From Sulfobacillus benefaciens (GTDB taxonomy: Bacteria > Bacillota > Sulfobacillia > Sulfobacillales > Sulfobacillaceae), in the NCBI GenBank assembly GCA_003023695.1, contig PXYW01000004.1, positions 14,613 to 78,612 on the forward strand: a stretch of 64,000 nt of DNA. Reading direction: 5' to 3'. Shown here piece after piece: positions 43,833-51,740 of this stretch. Position numbers and translations under genes: made by a program. Position 1 is the first letter of the stretch, and each line of letters begins with the position of its first letter. A model generated the notes under the pieces. It worked only from the letters and a program-made list of their open reading frames with translations, did not search any database and was not told the DNA's origin.

Positions 43833-43896
43833 ACGCATACAGGAATTTCGCTCAGCCGACGGTATCACACGAAGAGTACCTGTGTCAGCGATTTGA
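43789..43896 (+). pseudogene. Truncated IS66 TnpA-like ORF, left copy
   Basis: 35 residues: MTTTERETLQQVWNARIQEF then RSADGITRRVPVSAI and a stop. The pattern W-x-x-R-x-x-x-FR recalls the N-terminus of IS66 accessory protein TnpA (OrfA). AAAGGAG sits 10 bases before the ATG. It has no further domain, so it is treated as a remnant; the similarity is by eye. Confidence 0.4.
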
Positions 43897-44186
43897 GACT
43901 TACGCCACCATAGCACGTTCGGGGTGTTGCGGCGGTGAAAGCCGGCTGGGTTAGCACAGGTCTTGCGGACCGGCACAGCGCATCATCAAGTCCTCCCCCA
44001 TACCCATATGCGCTATGACGAACGGTTGTCGCCATGCGACACATCGACCCCAGGTATATCCGCGAACATGGAAGAGGTTCAAAGACGCAGCCATGTCGGT
44101 TTACGAAACGAACCCTCCCCAATCTATGAGGGTCATAGAGAACCTTTCCATGGGCACGTCACGCGCCATCGTCGCGCCTCATTCCT

Positions 44187-44804
44187 TCAATGTGTGTTGC
44201 CGGACCGCGCTCCGAGCGAAATCCCTAGGATGATGTGATAAATCTCGGCGGGATAAAAAGCTCCGTCCATGAGCGCAACGAGCCCCGTCGTGGGAAACGC
44301 TAACATATCTTCATAGAATTGGGCAACCCACGCGTGAACCCAAGGATTGGAGAACGCTGCGCCGATGAAAACCCAGTAGCCCAATGCGGTGAGCACGCGA
44401 CTGGGTAGCGTCCAGCTTCGGCTCAATTGGCGCCCAAGGGCACTGAAGGTCACCCACGCCACCACCATGGCCATCGTGGCCACGATGGCCGCGGTGAAAG
44501 GCGCCAGAGGATGCACAGGAAGCCCACCCCGAATAAACACGCCGCCGGCGCTCGCAATGGCCGTGATCCAACTGGTTGCGAGCAAGGCCGTCGCGATAAC
44601 GCCCACCATCACCATGGTACCGGTCTTCCAAAGGATGCTCGCAACCGGGACCGCCAGACACGCGACGCCGAGTGACCACCAGAATAGTGGGTCCCAAAAA
44701 AATCCCGTCTCGGGAATGGTGACGACGACCGTCGCGGTGCCGGCGGCGACAATCGCCAATAAAATCGCCGTTGCCACGATGACCGTGAGAATATAACGGT
44801 GCAT
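44187..44804 (-). CDS. Hypothetical polytopic membrane protein (element cargo)
   Basis: 205 residues with five or six hydrophobic segments, starting MHRYILTVIVATAILLAIVA; a large share of Ala/Val/Thr. I do not recognise the family. It follows the 83-residue gene by about 21 bases and is read from the right end of the inverted-repeat element, so it is probably cargo expressed from the element end. The coding sequence is richer in G+C than the flanking chromosome, which suggests transfer. An upstream in-frame start at 44813 is possible. Confidence 0.6.
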   Translation of the reverse strand: MHRYILTVIVATAILLAIVAAGTATVVVTIPETGFFWDPLFWWSLGVACLAVPVASILWKTGTMVMVGVIATALLATSWITAIASAGGVFIRGGLPVHPLAPFTAAIVATMAMVVAWVTFSALGRQLSRSWTLPSRVLTALGYWVFIGAAFSNPWVHAWVAQFYEDMLAFPTTGLVALMDGAFYPAEIYHIILGISLGARSGNTH

Positions 44805-44825
44805 CTCACGCACCCCCCCAGAATC

Positions 44826-45077
44826 CTAACGCCGGGAGACCTGGCGGTGCCACGACGCCAACCATCCGCGCGTATCCGATCCCACGGCGGTCTGAACACT
44901 CTCTCGCCTCGCCTCCTCAACTTCTATCCGCGACTGGGCGAACCCCTTGCGCATCATGCCCCACCTCTCCTTTATCGAAACCCCGGCCCAAAAGCCGACA
45001 GCCAGCGATGTTTGGTAATCGAAATAGTTTTGAGCATACCATACCTGTTGAAGCGTTTCACGTTCCGTAGTCGTCAT
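44826..45077 (-). CDS. Small hypothetical protein sharing its N-terminus with the inverted copy
   Basis: 83 residues. The first 13 (MTTTERETLQQVW) and the ribosome site AAAGGAG are identical to those of the inverted copy at 43789, after which the two differ completely. The rest (SIKERWGMMRKGFAQ, SRIEVEEARRES) is charged and may be helical. It looks like a TnpA-type start fused to other coding sequence. Upstream partner of the membrane protein gene. Confidence 0.55.
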   Translation of the reverse strand: MTTTERETLQQVWYAQNYFDYQTSLAVGFWAGVSIKERWGMMRKGFAQSRIEVEEARRESVQTAVGSDTRGWLASWHRQVSRR

Positions 45078-45164
45078 CGGTATTTCACTCCTTTACTCGG
45101 TGTGGTAACCCGAGTATGCCTTGCAACCGCGCCGAATGGAATGTGGGTAAGATTTGACGCTTAC
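45034..45164 (-). repeat. Right copy of long inverted repeat
   Basis: Complement of the left copy. Begins GTAAGCGTCAAATC at 45164 and ends within codon 15 of the 83-residue gene; the dyad in this copy is CTCGG/CCGAG. Confidence 0.85.
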
Positions 45165-45214
45165 CCATCAACGCACGATCAGGATGTGGAATCAGGCCCA
45201 TTTGACGCATTTGT

Positions 45215-45511
45215 CACAATCTAACTTTGCCGAAGACCTACCACGTGCTGCTACTGGCCTTGCAGTTCGCCCGCTTCATGCGGGCGATGGTCCGCGACGC
45301 CCTCCACGATTAGCCGCTCAAGATCCCGCATCGGACGGTCCAACGCCCGTCCGATGCCGTAATTTTAGATGCCTTACGCCCGCTCTGGGTCCTCCGCAAA
45401 GAGGATGGTGCGGCCGTCTGGTACCAATGGGCCGAGTGCCACGCCCGTCGCATTCTCGAGGCGCTACAAATCCCCGTCACGCGACGGTTGGTCTGGGAAC
45501 CGTCCGGTTAG
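45215..45511 (+). pseudogene. Decayed coding fragment
   Basis: One frame reads TYHVLLLALQFARFMRAMVR, then an in-frame TAG near 45314, then SDAVILDALRPLWVLRKEDG and AVWYQWAECHARRILEALQ up to TAG at 45509. It has protein-like composition on both sides of the internal stop but no family I know. High G+C like the adjacent element. Confidence 0.4.
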
Positions 45512-45741
45512 GGTCGGAAAAATTCCCCAAAACGCCCTGCACTGGCAGGCGGAAGCTGAGGTAAGAGATATTGGGTATCCGTATTTCATGATTGATCGGC
45601 CGTTGTGCCTCCCTGAATGAACCGAGTTCTTTTCCGTCGATCGAAGTCATCTGTAAGCCGCGGCACAACCAGTCAAATGTGATTGTGCGGATGTCTTGTG
45701 CTTAGCCCGCTAACGCCCCCTTTAGCTGAAGAAGGACGTCC

Positions 45742-46974
45742 TTAGTCTTCATACTTTTTTAATACTAAAACAGCATTGTGTCCCCCAAAGCCGAAAGCAT
45801 TTGATATACCTATTTTAAGCTGTGCACTTCTGGCTTTATGAGGTACATAATCAAGATCACATTCTGGATCAGGGTTCTCTAAATTGATCGTTGGTGGAAT
45901 TATACCTTCCTGAAGGGTTTTGGCGAGGGCCACAGCTTCGACTCCTCCGGCAGCGCCTAGCGTGTGCCCCATCATTGATTTGTTGGCGCTTATCGCAAGT
46001 TTGCAGGCATATGCTCCAAACAGCCGCTTAATGGCGCACGTTTCAGACACGTCCCCGATAGTACTCGTTGCATGGGCGTTTATGTGATCAACCTCTTCCA
46101 ACGCAATCCCAGCATCTTCAATCGCTTCCTTCATAGCCTGAACTGCACCTGAACCATCCGGATCTGGTGCAACGATGTGGTACGCGTCGGCGGATGTACC
46201 GTATCCTATGACCTCAGCGTAAATATAGGCATCACGTTGTTTCGCGTGTTCCAGCGTTTCCAACACCACTATTCCCGCACCTTCGGAAACTACAAACCCG
46301 TCCCGTTCAGCGTCAAATGGGCGACTCGCCTGCTGTGGTTCTTCATTACGAGTGGACAGAGCGGTCGCATTCCCCAATCCCGAAAGCGTGAGTTCGTTGA
46401 TTGCAGCCTCTGTCCCGCCTGCGATGACAATATCAGCCTTGTTATGCTGCAGTAGCCGATACGCCTCACCGATCGCATTGTTACCTGTAGCACACGCCGT
46501 CACAGGCGCCATGCATGGTCCCTTTGCCCCAAAATGGATACTTACTTGGGCTGCTGCCATATTTGTAATCATCATGGGCACCAACGTTGGACTCACTCGC
46601 TTGGGTCCACGATTGAGCAGGGTTTCATGATTGTCTAATAACGTTTGAATACCACCAATGCCGCTCCCAATGTACACCCCAACTCGTTCAGGACTTTCGT
46701 TAGCCATGTTGATGTTTGCGTTGTCGATGGCTTGCTCTGCCGCAGCTAACGCAAATTGACAAAACCGATCCATTCGACGACCCTCGCGACCAAATAAGGT
46801 GTCGGGATAAAAGGCTCGAACGATTCCTGCGATTTTTGATTTATGGTGTGTAACATCAAATGTGTCAATCTTGGATATTCCCGATTTTCCGGAAATAAGG
46901 GAATTCCAGAATTTATTTACCTCGTTTCCGAGTGGGGTTATCACGCCCATGCCAGTGATAACTACTCTTTCCAC
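45742..46974 (-). CDS. fabF: Beta-ketoacyl-ACP synthase II
   Basis: 410 residues, full length. VERVVITGMGVITPLGNEVNKFW, catalytic Cys in APVTACATGNNAIGEAYRLL, both His in INAHATSTIGDVSE and NKSMMGHTLGAAGGVEAVA, and SNAFGFGGHNAVLVLKKYED at the end. It elongates acyl-ACP in fatty acid synthesis. GTG 46974 chosen because GGAGG lies 8 bases upstream. It stands alone rather than in a fab operon, divergent from an XRE/MltR regulator, so it may be a specialised or second FabF. The codon use and lower G+C differ from the acyl-CoA operon to the left. Confidence 0.93.
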   Translation of the reverse strand: MERVVITGMGVITPLGNEVNKFWNSLISGKSGISKIDTFDVTHHKSKIAGIVRAFYPDTLFGREGRRMDRFCQFALAAAEQAIDNANINMANESPERVGVYIGSGIGGIQTLLDNHETLLNRGPKRVSPTLVPMMITNMAAAQVSIHFGAKGPCMAPVTACATGNNAIGEAYRLLQHNKADIVIAGGTEAAINELTLSGLGNATALSTRNEEPQQASRPFDAERDGFVVSEGAGIVVLETLEHAKQRDAYIYAEVIGYGTSADAYHIVAPDPDGSGAVQAMKEAIEDAGIALEEVDHINAHATSTIGDVSETCAIKRLFGAYACKLAISANKSMMGHTLGAAGGVEAVALAKTLQEGIIPPTINLENPDPECDLDYVPHKARSAQLKIGISNAFGFGGHNAVLVLKKYED

Positions 46975-47004
46975 TACGCATTCCTCCATTCGATATCTCT
47001 GTAG

Positions 47005-47041
47005 ACAGGTTGCCATAAACTTTATCCTGGTACAGGTTGCC
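47005..47041. promoter_or_regulatory. Direct repeats in the fabF-regulator gap
   Basis: ACAGGTTGCC occurs at 47005-47014 and 47032-47041, 27 bases apart start to start, each followed by an AT-rich TAAA/TTTA stretch. Candidate operator for the divergent XRE-type regulator acting on both genes. Confidence 0.45.
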
Positions 47042-47093
47042 GTTTATACTGGTATGATGAGTAACACGATCACTTTATATGGAGGAGTACGCG

Positions 47094-47927
47094 GTGAAAG
47101 ATGTTACGCGACGGCAAGCGCTGTCCGAGTTTTTAAAGGCCCAAAGAGGCAAGCTACAGCCACATTCCGTTGGATTACCTGTTAGTGGTCGAAGGCGCAC
47201 ACCAGGTCTCAGGCGCGAAGAGGTCGCATTTCTGGCAGGGGTGAGTACCACTTGGTACACATGGCTGGAACAAGGACGAGATATTTCAGTGTCATCACAA
47301 GTACTGGACTGTATAGCCAATGCTCTTCGCCTGAATGAGGACGAACGTAAGTATTTGTTTATACTTGCTACTAGTCAACACGAGAATCCGGTACTGAAAC
47401 CTAGTACTATAGAAATTAGTCCAGCGATAAATCTGATTCTTAACGAATTACGTTATTTCCCAACCATTGCTTCGGATCGAAGGAGTAATGTTATTGGTTG
47501 GAACGAGGCTGCAGCCAAGGTATTCATTGACTTCGGTTTAGTCCCTGCGCAAGAACGCAACATTTTGTGGATTTTATTCACGAGGAAAGAATTCAAAGTA
47601 TTGGCGGGAAATTGGAATGATTTTATCCGTGGATTTGTGGCGATTTTTCGGTCGTATTATGGGCAGTTCATAGGTGACCCTTGGTATGCCGATTTTTTGA
47701 ACAAGATTAGCGCCGAAAATCCTGAATTCCTGAGTTTCTGGAATCATAATGAAGTAAGTTCATCTCCTGAGGTGTTCATCGAATTCAGACATGCGAAGGC
47801 AGGAAAGATGCTGTTTGACCTAACTTCTTTGCAAATTCAGGGAAGTACTGATGTTCGAATTAGCGTATACACTCCATCGAAAGGATCAAACACAGAAGAA
47901 AAAATCAAGAATCTGATTCACAAGTAA
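47094..47927 (+). CDS. XRE-family regulator with MltR/MmyB-type ligand-binding domain
   Basis: 277 residues. HTH at residues about 5-75: RRQALSEFLKAQRGKLQPHS, GRRRTPGLRREEVAFLAGVSTTWYTWLEQGRD. The C-terminal 190 residues (LNELRYFPTIASDRRSNVIGWNEAAAKVF, FVAIFRSYYGQF, FLSFWNHNEV) match the MltR ligand-binding (PAS-like) family, some of whose members have been seen with fatty acids in crystals. GTG 47094 has GGAGGAG 6 bases upstream, mirror-like to the fabF start. Most likely controls fabF in answer to a fatty acid or related ligand; that is inferred from position. Confidence 0.85.
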   Translation: MKDVTRRQALSEFLKAQRGKLQPHSVGLPVSGRRRTPGLRREEVAFLAGVSTTWYTWLEQGRDISVSSQVLDCIANALRLNEDERKYLFILATSQHENPVLKPSTIEISPAINLILNELRYFPTIASDRRSNVIGWNEAAAKVFIDFGLVPAQERNILWILFTRKEFKVLAGNWNDFIRGFVAIFRSYYGQFIGDPWYADFLNKISAENPEFLSFWNHNEVSSSPEVFIEFRHAKAGKMLFDLTSLQIQGSTDVRISVYTPSKGSNTEEKIKNLIHK

Positions 47928-48141
47928 CCCATGGGTCGTATTGAATTAAACTGCCTGTTAGTCCATCCACAACTACCCGATTATAGTGTACACGACTGCT
48001 ATCAGCTACGCTCCAATTAACGCAGAATTCTCCACTATGGGCGCGGTGATCAAGCACACAATATGATTTCGCATCCGCACGACGACACGCCAAAAACATC
48101 TGATCAATCCCGAAATACCCGAGATATTCTACTATTACCAT
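47905..48141 (-). CDS. Possible small hypothetical protein
   Basis: 78 residues (MVIVEYLGYFGIDQMFLACR...). Composition is protein-like and the gap between flanking genes would otherwise be empty, but no clear ribosome site precedes the ATG and no family is recognised. It overlaps the end of the convergent regulator by 23 bases. Confidence 0.3.
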   Translation of the reverse strand: MVIVEYLGYFGIDQMFLACRRADAKSYCVLDHRAHSGEFCVNWSVADSSRVHYNRVVVDGLTGSLIQYDPWVTCESDS

Positions 48142-48226
48142 TGGTTATCTGCGATGATTCCTCTGTGAAACCAATGAGCTTCCGAAAACGTTATGCGGAT
48201 GACAACGATCTGGGAGGCACCGATTT

Positions 48227-49516
48227 ATGAAACGCTTGGCATTGCTTCTGTGGGGAATGGGCATCACTGTGGGAATGTCCGGTTGCGGTGCATTGAACGC
48301 GTCGGTTGCCGTGACACCACACCGCCATCACGCTAAGTCCACCGCAACCCATCACATCACCCATCAAGCGTCCCCGCCCGGTTCTGCTTTCGTACCTTCA
48401 ACAACCGTACAATGGCTGCGGTTGCCACTACGCACCGTCTTTAGTCAACCAACCATGATTGGTGGCATGGCAGCAAATGATAACGGGCTGGTGCTGCAGG
48501 TAGAGTCATATACCCTGAACCAAAATGCTGTCCGAGGCACCGATCATGTGGTCCCGTGGAATCCCAAAAGTCAAGTACTGGGTATCCCATCTGCATCGTC
48601 GGGGATATCGTCAACCCCGACGCCTGTATATCAACTGTTGCCTGGGGCGACTAGCAACTCTCCCCCTCGACTCATGAACGGCAAGAGCAGCGCTGCCATT
48701 TCTTGGCCTACTCAAATCTCTACGTATCAATCCGGCCAAAACCCGGCTTCAACCCCATTTCAATTCGATAATCGCGTCATCGGCCAATCCGGCCAGTGGA
48801 TTTGGGTAGCCCTAAAGGGTCCTGATCGTGCCAACTGGGATTTCCCCAGCGGGGTTTGGGGTTTTCGTCATTGGGATCGTTTGGTCGCGTTGAATGTCGC
48901 CACCGGCCAATACCGAATATTTTCTTTGCCCCGTTCATATTCTGAGACTCTCACCTATCCTCTTTGGTCGCAGCCTCCAGCATTTGCCACGGCCGCAACA
49001 CATGTATACATTGGTATTGGCTCCTGGATAGGAACCTTTCCGGCAAACCCACTTCTCGCGGAGAAAATTCTCTATCGGGGTTCACCCTCGTCATCCCTTA
49101 CCACCGCACGCATTCACCGGGCGCTCACACTTATTAACCAAAACGCTTGGCAATCGGTTGATGCCGATGCGGCGTTTTGGAATTGCTATGTCATGAAAGA
49201 CTCGAGCCGCCAAGCATGTCCCGCAGGTGATGCAATGCCGTTTAGTTCCGCCTTAAGTCAGAGTCCCACGTATTTTAATCACGGGGATGTCGGATTTTCT
49301 CTAATATGGGCCAGCTTGCTGCCTATGCCGCATGAAGACGCCAAACAGCGGACTATTGCCATGCAATACCTTAATCAGGCGCTAAAGGCCAGCCTTTTGT
49401 ATGACTGGATTGGCAACCCCAGCTCCCAAGCTATACGACATCAGTATCCCGATGGCCCGCCCTATGCCTTGCCGGGCTATTATCGAAAAAATGGGATGTA
49501 TTGGGCAAAAACATAA
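48227..49516 (+). CDS. Hypothetical secreted lipoprotein
   Basis: 429 residues. Lipoprotein signal MKRLALLLWGMGITVGMSGCG with lipobox MSGC, then a His/Thr-rich linker (HRHHAKSTATHHITHQ) and a Trp-rich domain with possible beta-propeller-like strands (QWIWVALKG, HWDRLVALNVATGQYRIFSLPRS). No family recognised. ATG has GGGAGG 8 bases upstream. First gene of a three-gene unit with a small membrane protein and an L,D-transpeptidase, so a role in the cell envelope is plausible. Confidence 0.75.
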   Translation: MKRLALLLWGMGITVGMSGCGALNASVAVTPHRHHAKSTATHHITHQASPPGSAFVPSTTVQWLRLPLRTVFSQPTMIGGMAANDNGLVLQVESYTLNQNAVRGTDHVVPWNPKSQVLGIPSASSGISSTPTPVYQLLPGATSNSPPRLMNGKSSAAISWPTQISTYQSGQNPASTPFQFDNRVIGQSGQWIWVALKGPDRANWDFPSGVWGFRHWDRLVALNVATGQYRIFSLPRSYSETLTYPLWSQPPAFATAATHVYIGIGSWIGTFPANPLLAEKILYRGSPSSSLTTARIHRALTLINQNAWQSVDADAAFWNCYVMKDSSRQACPAGDAMPFSSALSQSPTYFNHGDVGFSLIWASLLPMPHEDAKQRTIAMQYLNQALKASLLYDWIGNPSSQAIRHQYPDGPPYALPGYYRKNGMYWAKT

Positions 49517-49529
49517 CCGGAACGACACT

Positions 49530-49763
49530 GTGATTTTTGCCTCCAATGAGCAAGTGATGCCCAAAGGCGGGGCTGTGGTCCCCGTAGAACCACAAACCGT
49601 GAATCCACGCCTGATCACATGGTTAATTCTCCACGCGGCGCTTGCCATTTTCTGGTATTATTGCTGTCGTAAAGTGCGATATTTGAGAATTTCTCGCAAC
49701 CTCTTGGGAAACCGTGGCGTTGTTGTTATTGTACTTGGAATGAAAGAAGGCGATCTGATTTGA
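49530..49763 (+). CDS. Small single-pass membrane protein
   Basis: 77 residues when read from GTG 49530 (ATG 49557 is an alternative). One hydrophobic segment (ITWLILHAALAIFWYY) is followed by a basic stretch (CCRKVRYLRISR), suggesting an outside-N orientation. The last 4 bases (TTGA) overlap the TTG start of the L,D-transpeptidase, which indicates translational coupling and is the best evidence that it is real. Confidence 0.5.
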   Translation: MIFASNEQVMPKGGAVVPVEPQTVNPRLITWLILHAALAIFWYYCCRKVRYLRISRNLLGNRGVVVIVLGMKEGDLI

Positions 49764-51433
49764 GCGTGTCACATTCTCGAACACATAGGGGATTTCGTCC
49801 CTATCCGGCAGGTTCCCCGATTACTTGGATTTGGATACCAGTGGTTTTCCTGGGAATCATTACTTTGTTCGTCCTATCGTTGCCGCGTGTCCGAACCACA
49901 GAAAGCCGAAGAGGACTTCTTCGGGTAACCTTAGGCGGATGGGGAGCCCAGGTGGCGGACGCGACATTCAGCTATGAAGGACACACCATAGCACTGGCTT
50001 TGCATCGCCAGCGTTTGATGCCTGACCGTGTTCTCCCTCCAGGGATTTTGGGATCAGTGCATTTGATTATACAGCACGCGCCTATTGTGAACTGGATTCC
50101 CGGAGAAAGCCAACACCTGCTGATTCCGGTCACAACCCCAGCAACTCCTACTGTGGCAGAGCCTCATATGACCCGGAGTGTTGCACCAGTCATGACGCTC
50201 GTCTTTCAAAAACCTGTGGCGATGGTCACTTACGCTACAGAGCATCACATGGGCACCGTGCGCCTAGCTGTGCCTCATCGCAGGGTTACCGTTGCCGTTG
50301 GTGTCACATCACCGGGAACCACCGGTTCCATTACGGTACGTACTGCAGCGGCTCTTTGGGAATCCTTGGGCCCGGCAAATACCGTCCAATGGACAGCACC
50401 ACCTTATCTTACCGCATCCAGCGCCCCGAAAACGGAAATATCCCCTAACTCGCCGTTAACGGTTACTTTTAGCCAACCGTTGACCCATCGAAACTTAAAA
50501 CATTGGCAGGTGGCGCCAAAAACCCCGGGATCATGGAGGGAAATCAGTGCAACCACGTATCAATATACCCCGGATTCAGCATTTGGATTCGGTCCCAATG
50601 CGTTGGTGGCAGTAACCATCCCCGGCGGATTGAATGGTCCCCGCACCCGATCTGGGTCCTATCTGGCACACACGACCACCCTAACCTGGACCACAGATCC
50701 GGGATCCGTTCTGCGTTTGCAGCAATTATTGGCCGAAGAAGGCTATCTTCCCGTTACTTGGCAACCGGCAACACCAGACACCCACACACTGTCCGCCGAA
50801 ATTTCGACGATTTATGATCCTCCCACTGGAACATTTCAATGGAAATCCGAAAACTGGCCCCAAGCATTAAAAGATCTATGGGACCCTGGTAATTGGACCG
50901 TAATGATCAAAGGCGCAGTCATGCAATTTGAGCGCGTCAATGGATTGACTGTGGACGGCATTCCTGGACCGATGGTATGGAGAACCCTAATCGATGATCG
51001 GCTTTCGGGGCGCGTCAGTCCGGACGGTTATACGTATATTTTTGTCACCGAAGATCTGCCGGAAACCATGGAACTATGGGATAACGGACGGTTGATCCTC
51101 TCTTCGGATGCCAACACAGGCATTCCTCAAACGCCTACCTACCTTGGGACCTTTCCCATCTATGAGCGTTTGCCTTTCCAAATAATGCGCGGACATAATC
51201 CGGACGGGACGCCGTATGCCGATCCGGTGCACTGGATTAACTATTTCAAGGGAGGCGATGCAGTGCATGCATTTCCTCGGGCGTCCTATGGGTTTCCGCA
51301 AAGTTTGGGCTGCGTGGAATTGCCACTAAATATCGGACCCATTGTATACCAAACCGTGCACTATGGTACTTTGGTCACCGTAAATCCCCCGGGCGTATCC
51401 CCGGCGCCAGCAACTGCGTCTAGTTCATCGTAG
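49760..51433 (+). CDS. L,D-transpeptidase (YkuD) with peptidoglycan-binding region
   Basis: 557 residues. One signal-anchor helix (ITWIWIPVVFLGIITLFVL) near residue 25; then an extracellular region with an Ig-like part (TEISPNSPLTVTFSQPLTHR, typical of Big_5 domains), a PG_binding_1-like repeat (VNGLTVDGIPGPMVW), and a C-terminal YkuD domain from about residue 430 with catalytic His in VHAFPRASYGF and Cys in SLGCVELP. It would make 3-3 or lipoprotein cross-links, or help remodel the wall. Starts TTG 49760, overlapping the preceding gene. Confidence 0.88.
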   Translation: MSVSHSRTHRGFRPYPAGSPITWIWIPVVFLGIITLFVLSLPRVRTTESRRGLLRVTLGGWGAQVADATFSYEGHTIALALHRQRLMPDRVLPPGILGSVHLIIQHAPIVNWIPGESQHLLIPVTTPATPTVAEPHMTRSVAPVMTLVFQKPVAMVTYATEHHMGTVRLAVPHRRVTVAVGVTSPGTTGSITVRTAAALWESLGPANTVQWTAPPYLTASSAPKTEISPNSPLTVTFSQPLTHRNLKHWQVAPKTPGSWREISATTYQYTPDSAFGFGPNALVAVTIPGGLNGPRTRSGSYLAHTTTLTWTTDPGSVLRLQQLLAEEGYLPVTWQPATPDTHTLSAEISTIYDPPTGTFQWKSENWPQALKDLWDPGNWTVMIKGAVMQFERVNGLTVDGIPGPMVWRTLIDDRLSGRVSPDGYTYIFVTEDLPETMELWDNGRLILSSDANTGIPQTPTYLGTFPIYERLPFQIMRGHNPDGTPYADPVHWINYFKGGDAVHAFPRASYGFPQSLGCVELPLNIGPIVYQTVHYGTLVTVNPPGVSPAPATASSSS

Positions 51434-51658
51434 TCACATCAATCTCTGTCTTTGGTGTCCCAACAGAGCTAGACTCAGATTCTGTTCTTATAGCTTGGAT
51501 GTACTGACAATTGACCGAGAGGTTGATGTACTGCGACAGGCCAGGCTCTTTCGTCGCAGTAACATCCAGGCTATAAGGCGGACTTAATGAAGCAGCAAAT
51601 CCTGTTGACGAATTTAGAAGAAATCTTATGAGTCTATGAAAACTCTTGAATGCTGGCC
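51434..51658. other. Gap after the L,D-transpeptidase gene
   Basis: Nothing with a ribosome site on the plus strand. The minus strand is open across it with protein-like text (SLDVTATKEPGLSQYINLS), but it runs on through the lactonase promoter, so it is not called. Possibly the end of a lost gene. Confidence 0.3.
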
Positions 51659-51687
51659 TTGGGACATGAACGAAAACGCAGTATAAT
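51659..51687 (+). promoter_or_regulatory. Promoter of the lactonase-ligase unit
   Basis: TTGGGA (51659-51664), a 17-base spacer, TATAAT (51682-51687). Confidence 0.65.
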
Positions 51688-51692
51688 CGGAA

Positions 51693-51708
51693 CATACCGA
51701 CCGTATAG
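51693..51708. promoter_or_regulatory. Palindromic operator over the lactonase start site
   Basis: CATACCGACCGTATAG, an ATAC-GTAT dyad with a 5-base centre, lies 5 bases after the -10 where transcription should start. It matches the site before the acyl-CoA operon (42197) and one at 4721-4735. Confidence 0.5.
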
Positions 51709-51740
51709 TTTGAGAAATATTTTAATGAGGATGGTGAACT

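Larger units (their letters stand above)
43702..45164. mobile_element. Putative IS66-like element with long inverted repeats carrying cargo genes
   Basis: A 1463-bp segment bounded by GTAACCGTCAAATC at 43702 and, inverted, GTAAGCGTCAAATC at 45164. GTAA is the known terminus of IS66-family elements. Inside each end, sequence is shared for about 125 bases, including a ribosome site and 14 codons. The interior has no transposase, only a small protein and a membrane protein reading from the right end. No 8-bp target duplication flanks it (TTTCTAGC against CCATCAAC), so it may be the product of recombination between two elements. Element type is inferred. Confidence 0.5.

Noticed and set aside
44389-44796. 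Plus-strand 135-codon frame opposite the membrane protein
   Set aside because: Its Ala/Thr-rich text mirrors the hydrophobic codons of the minus-strand protein; no start site signal.
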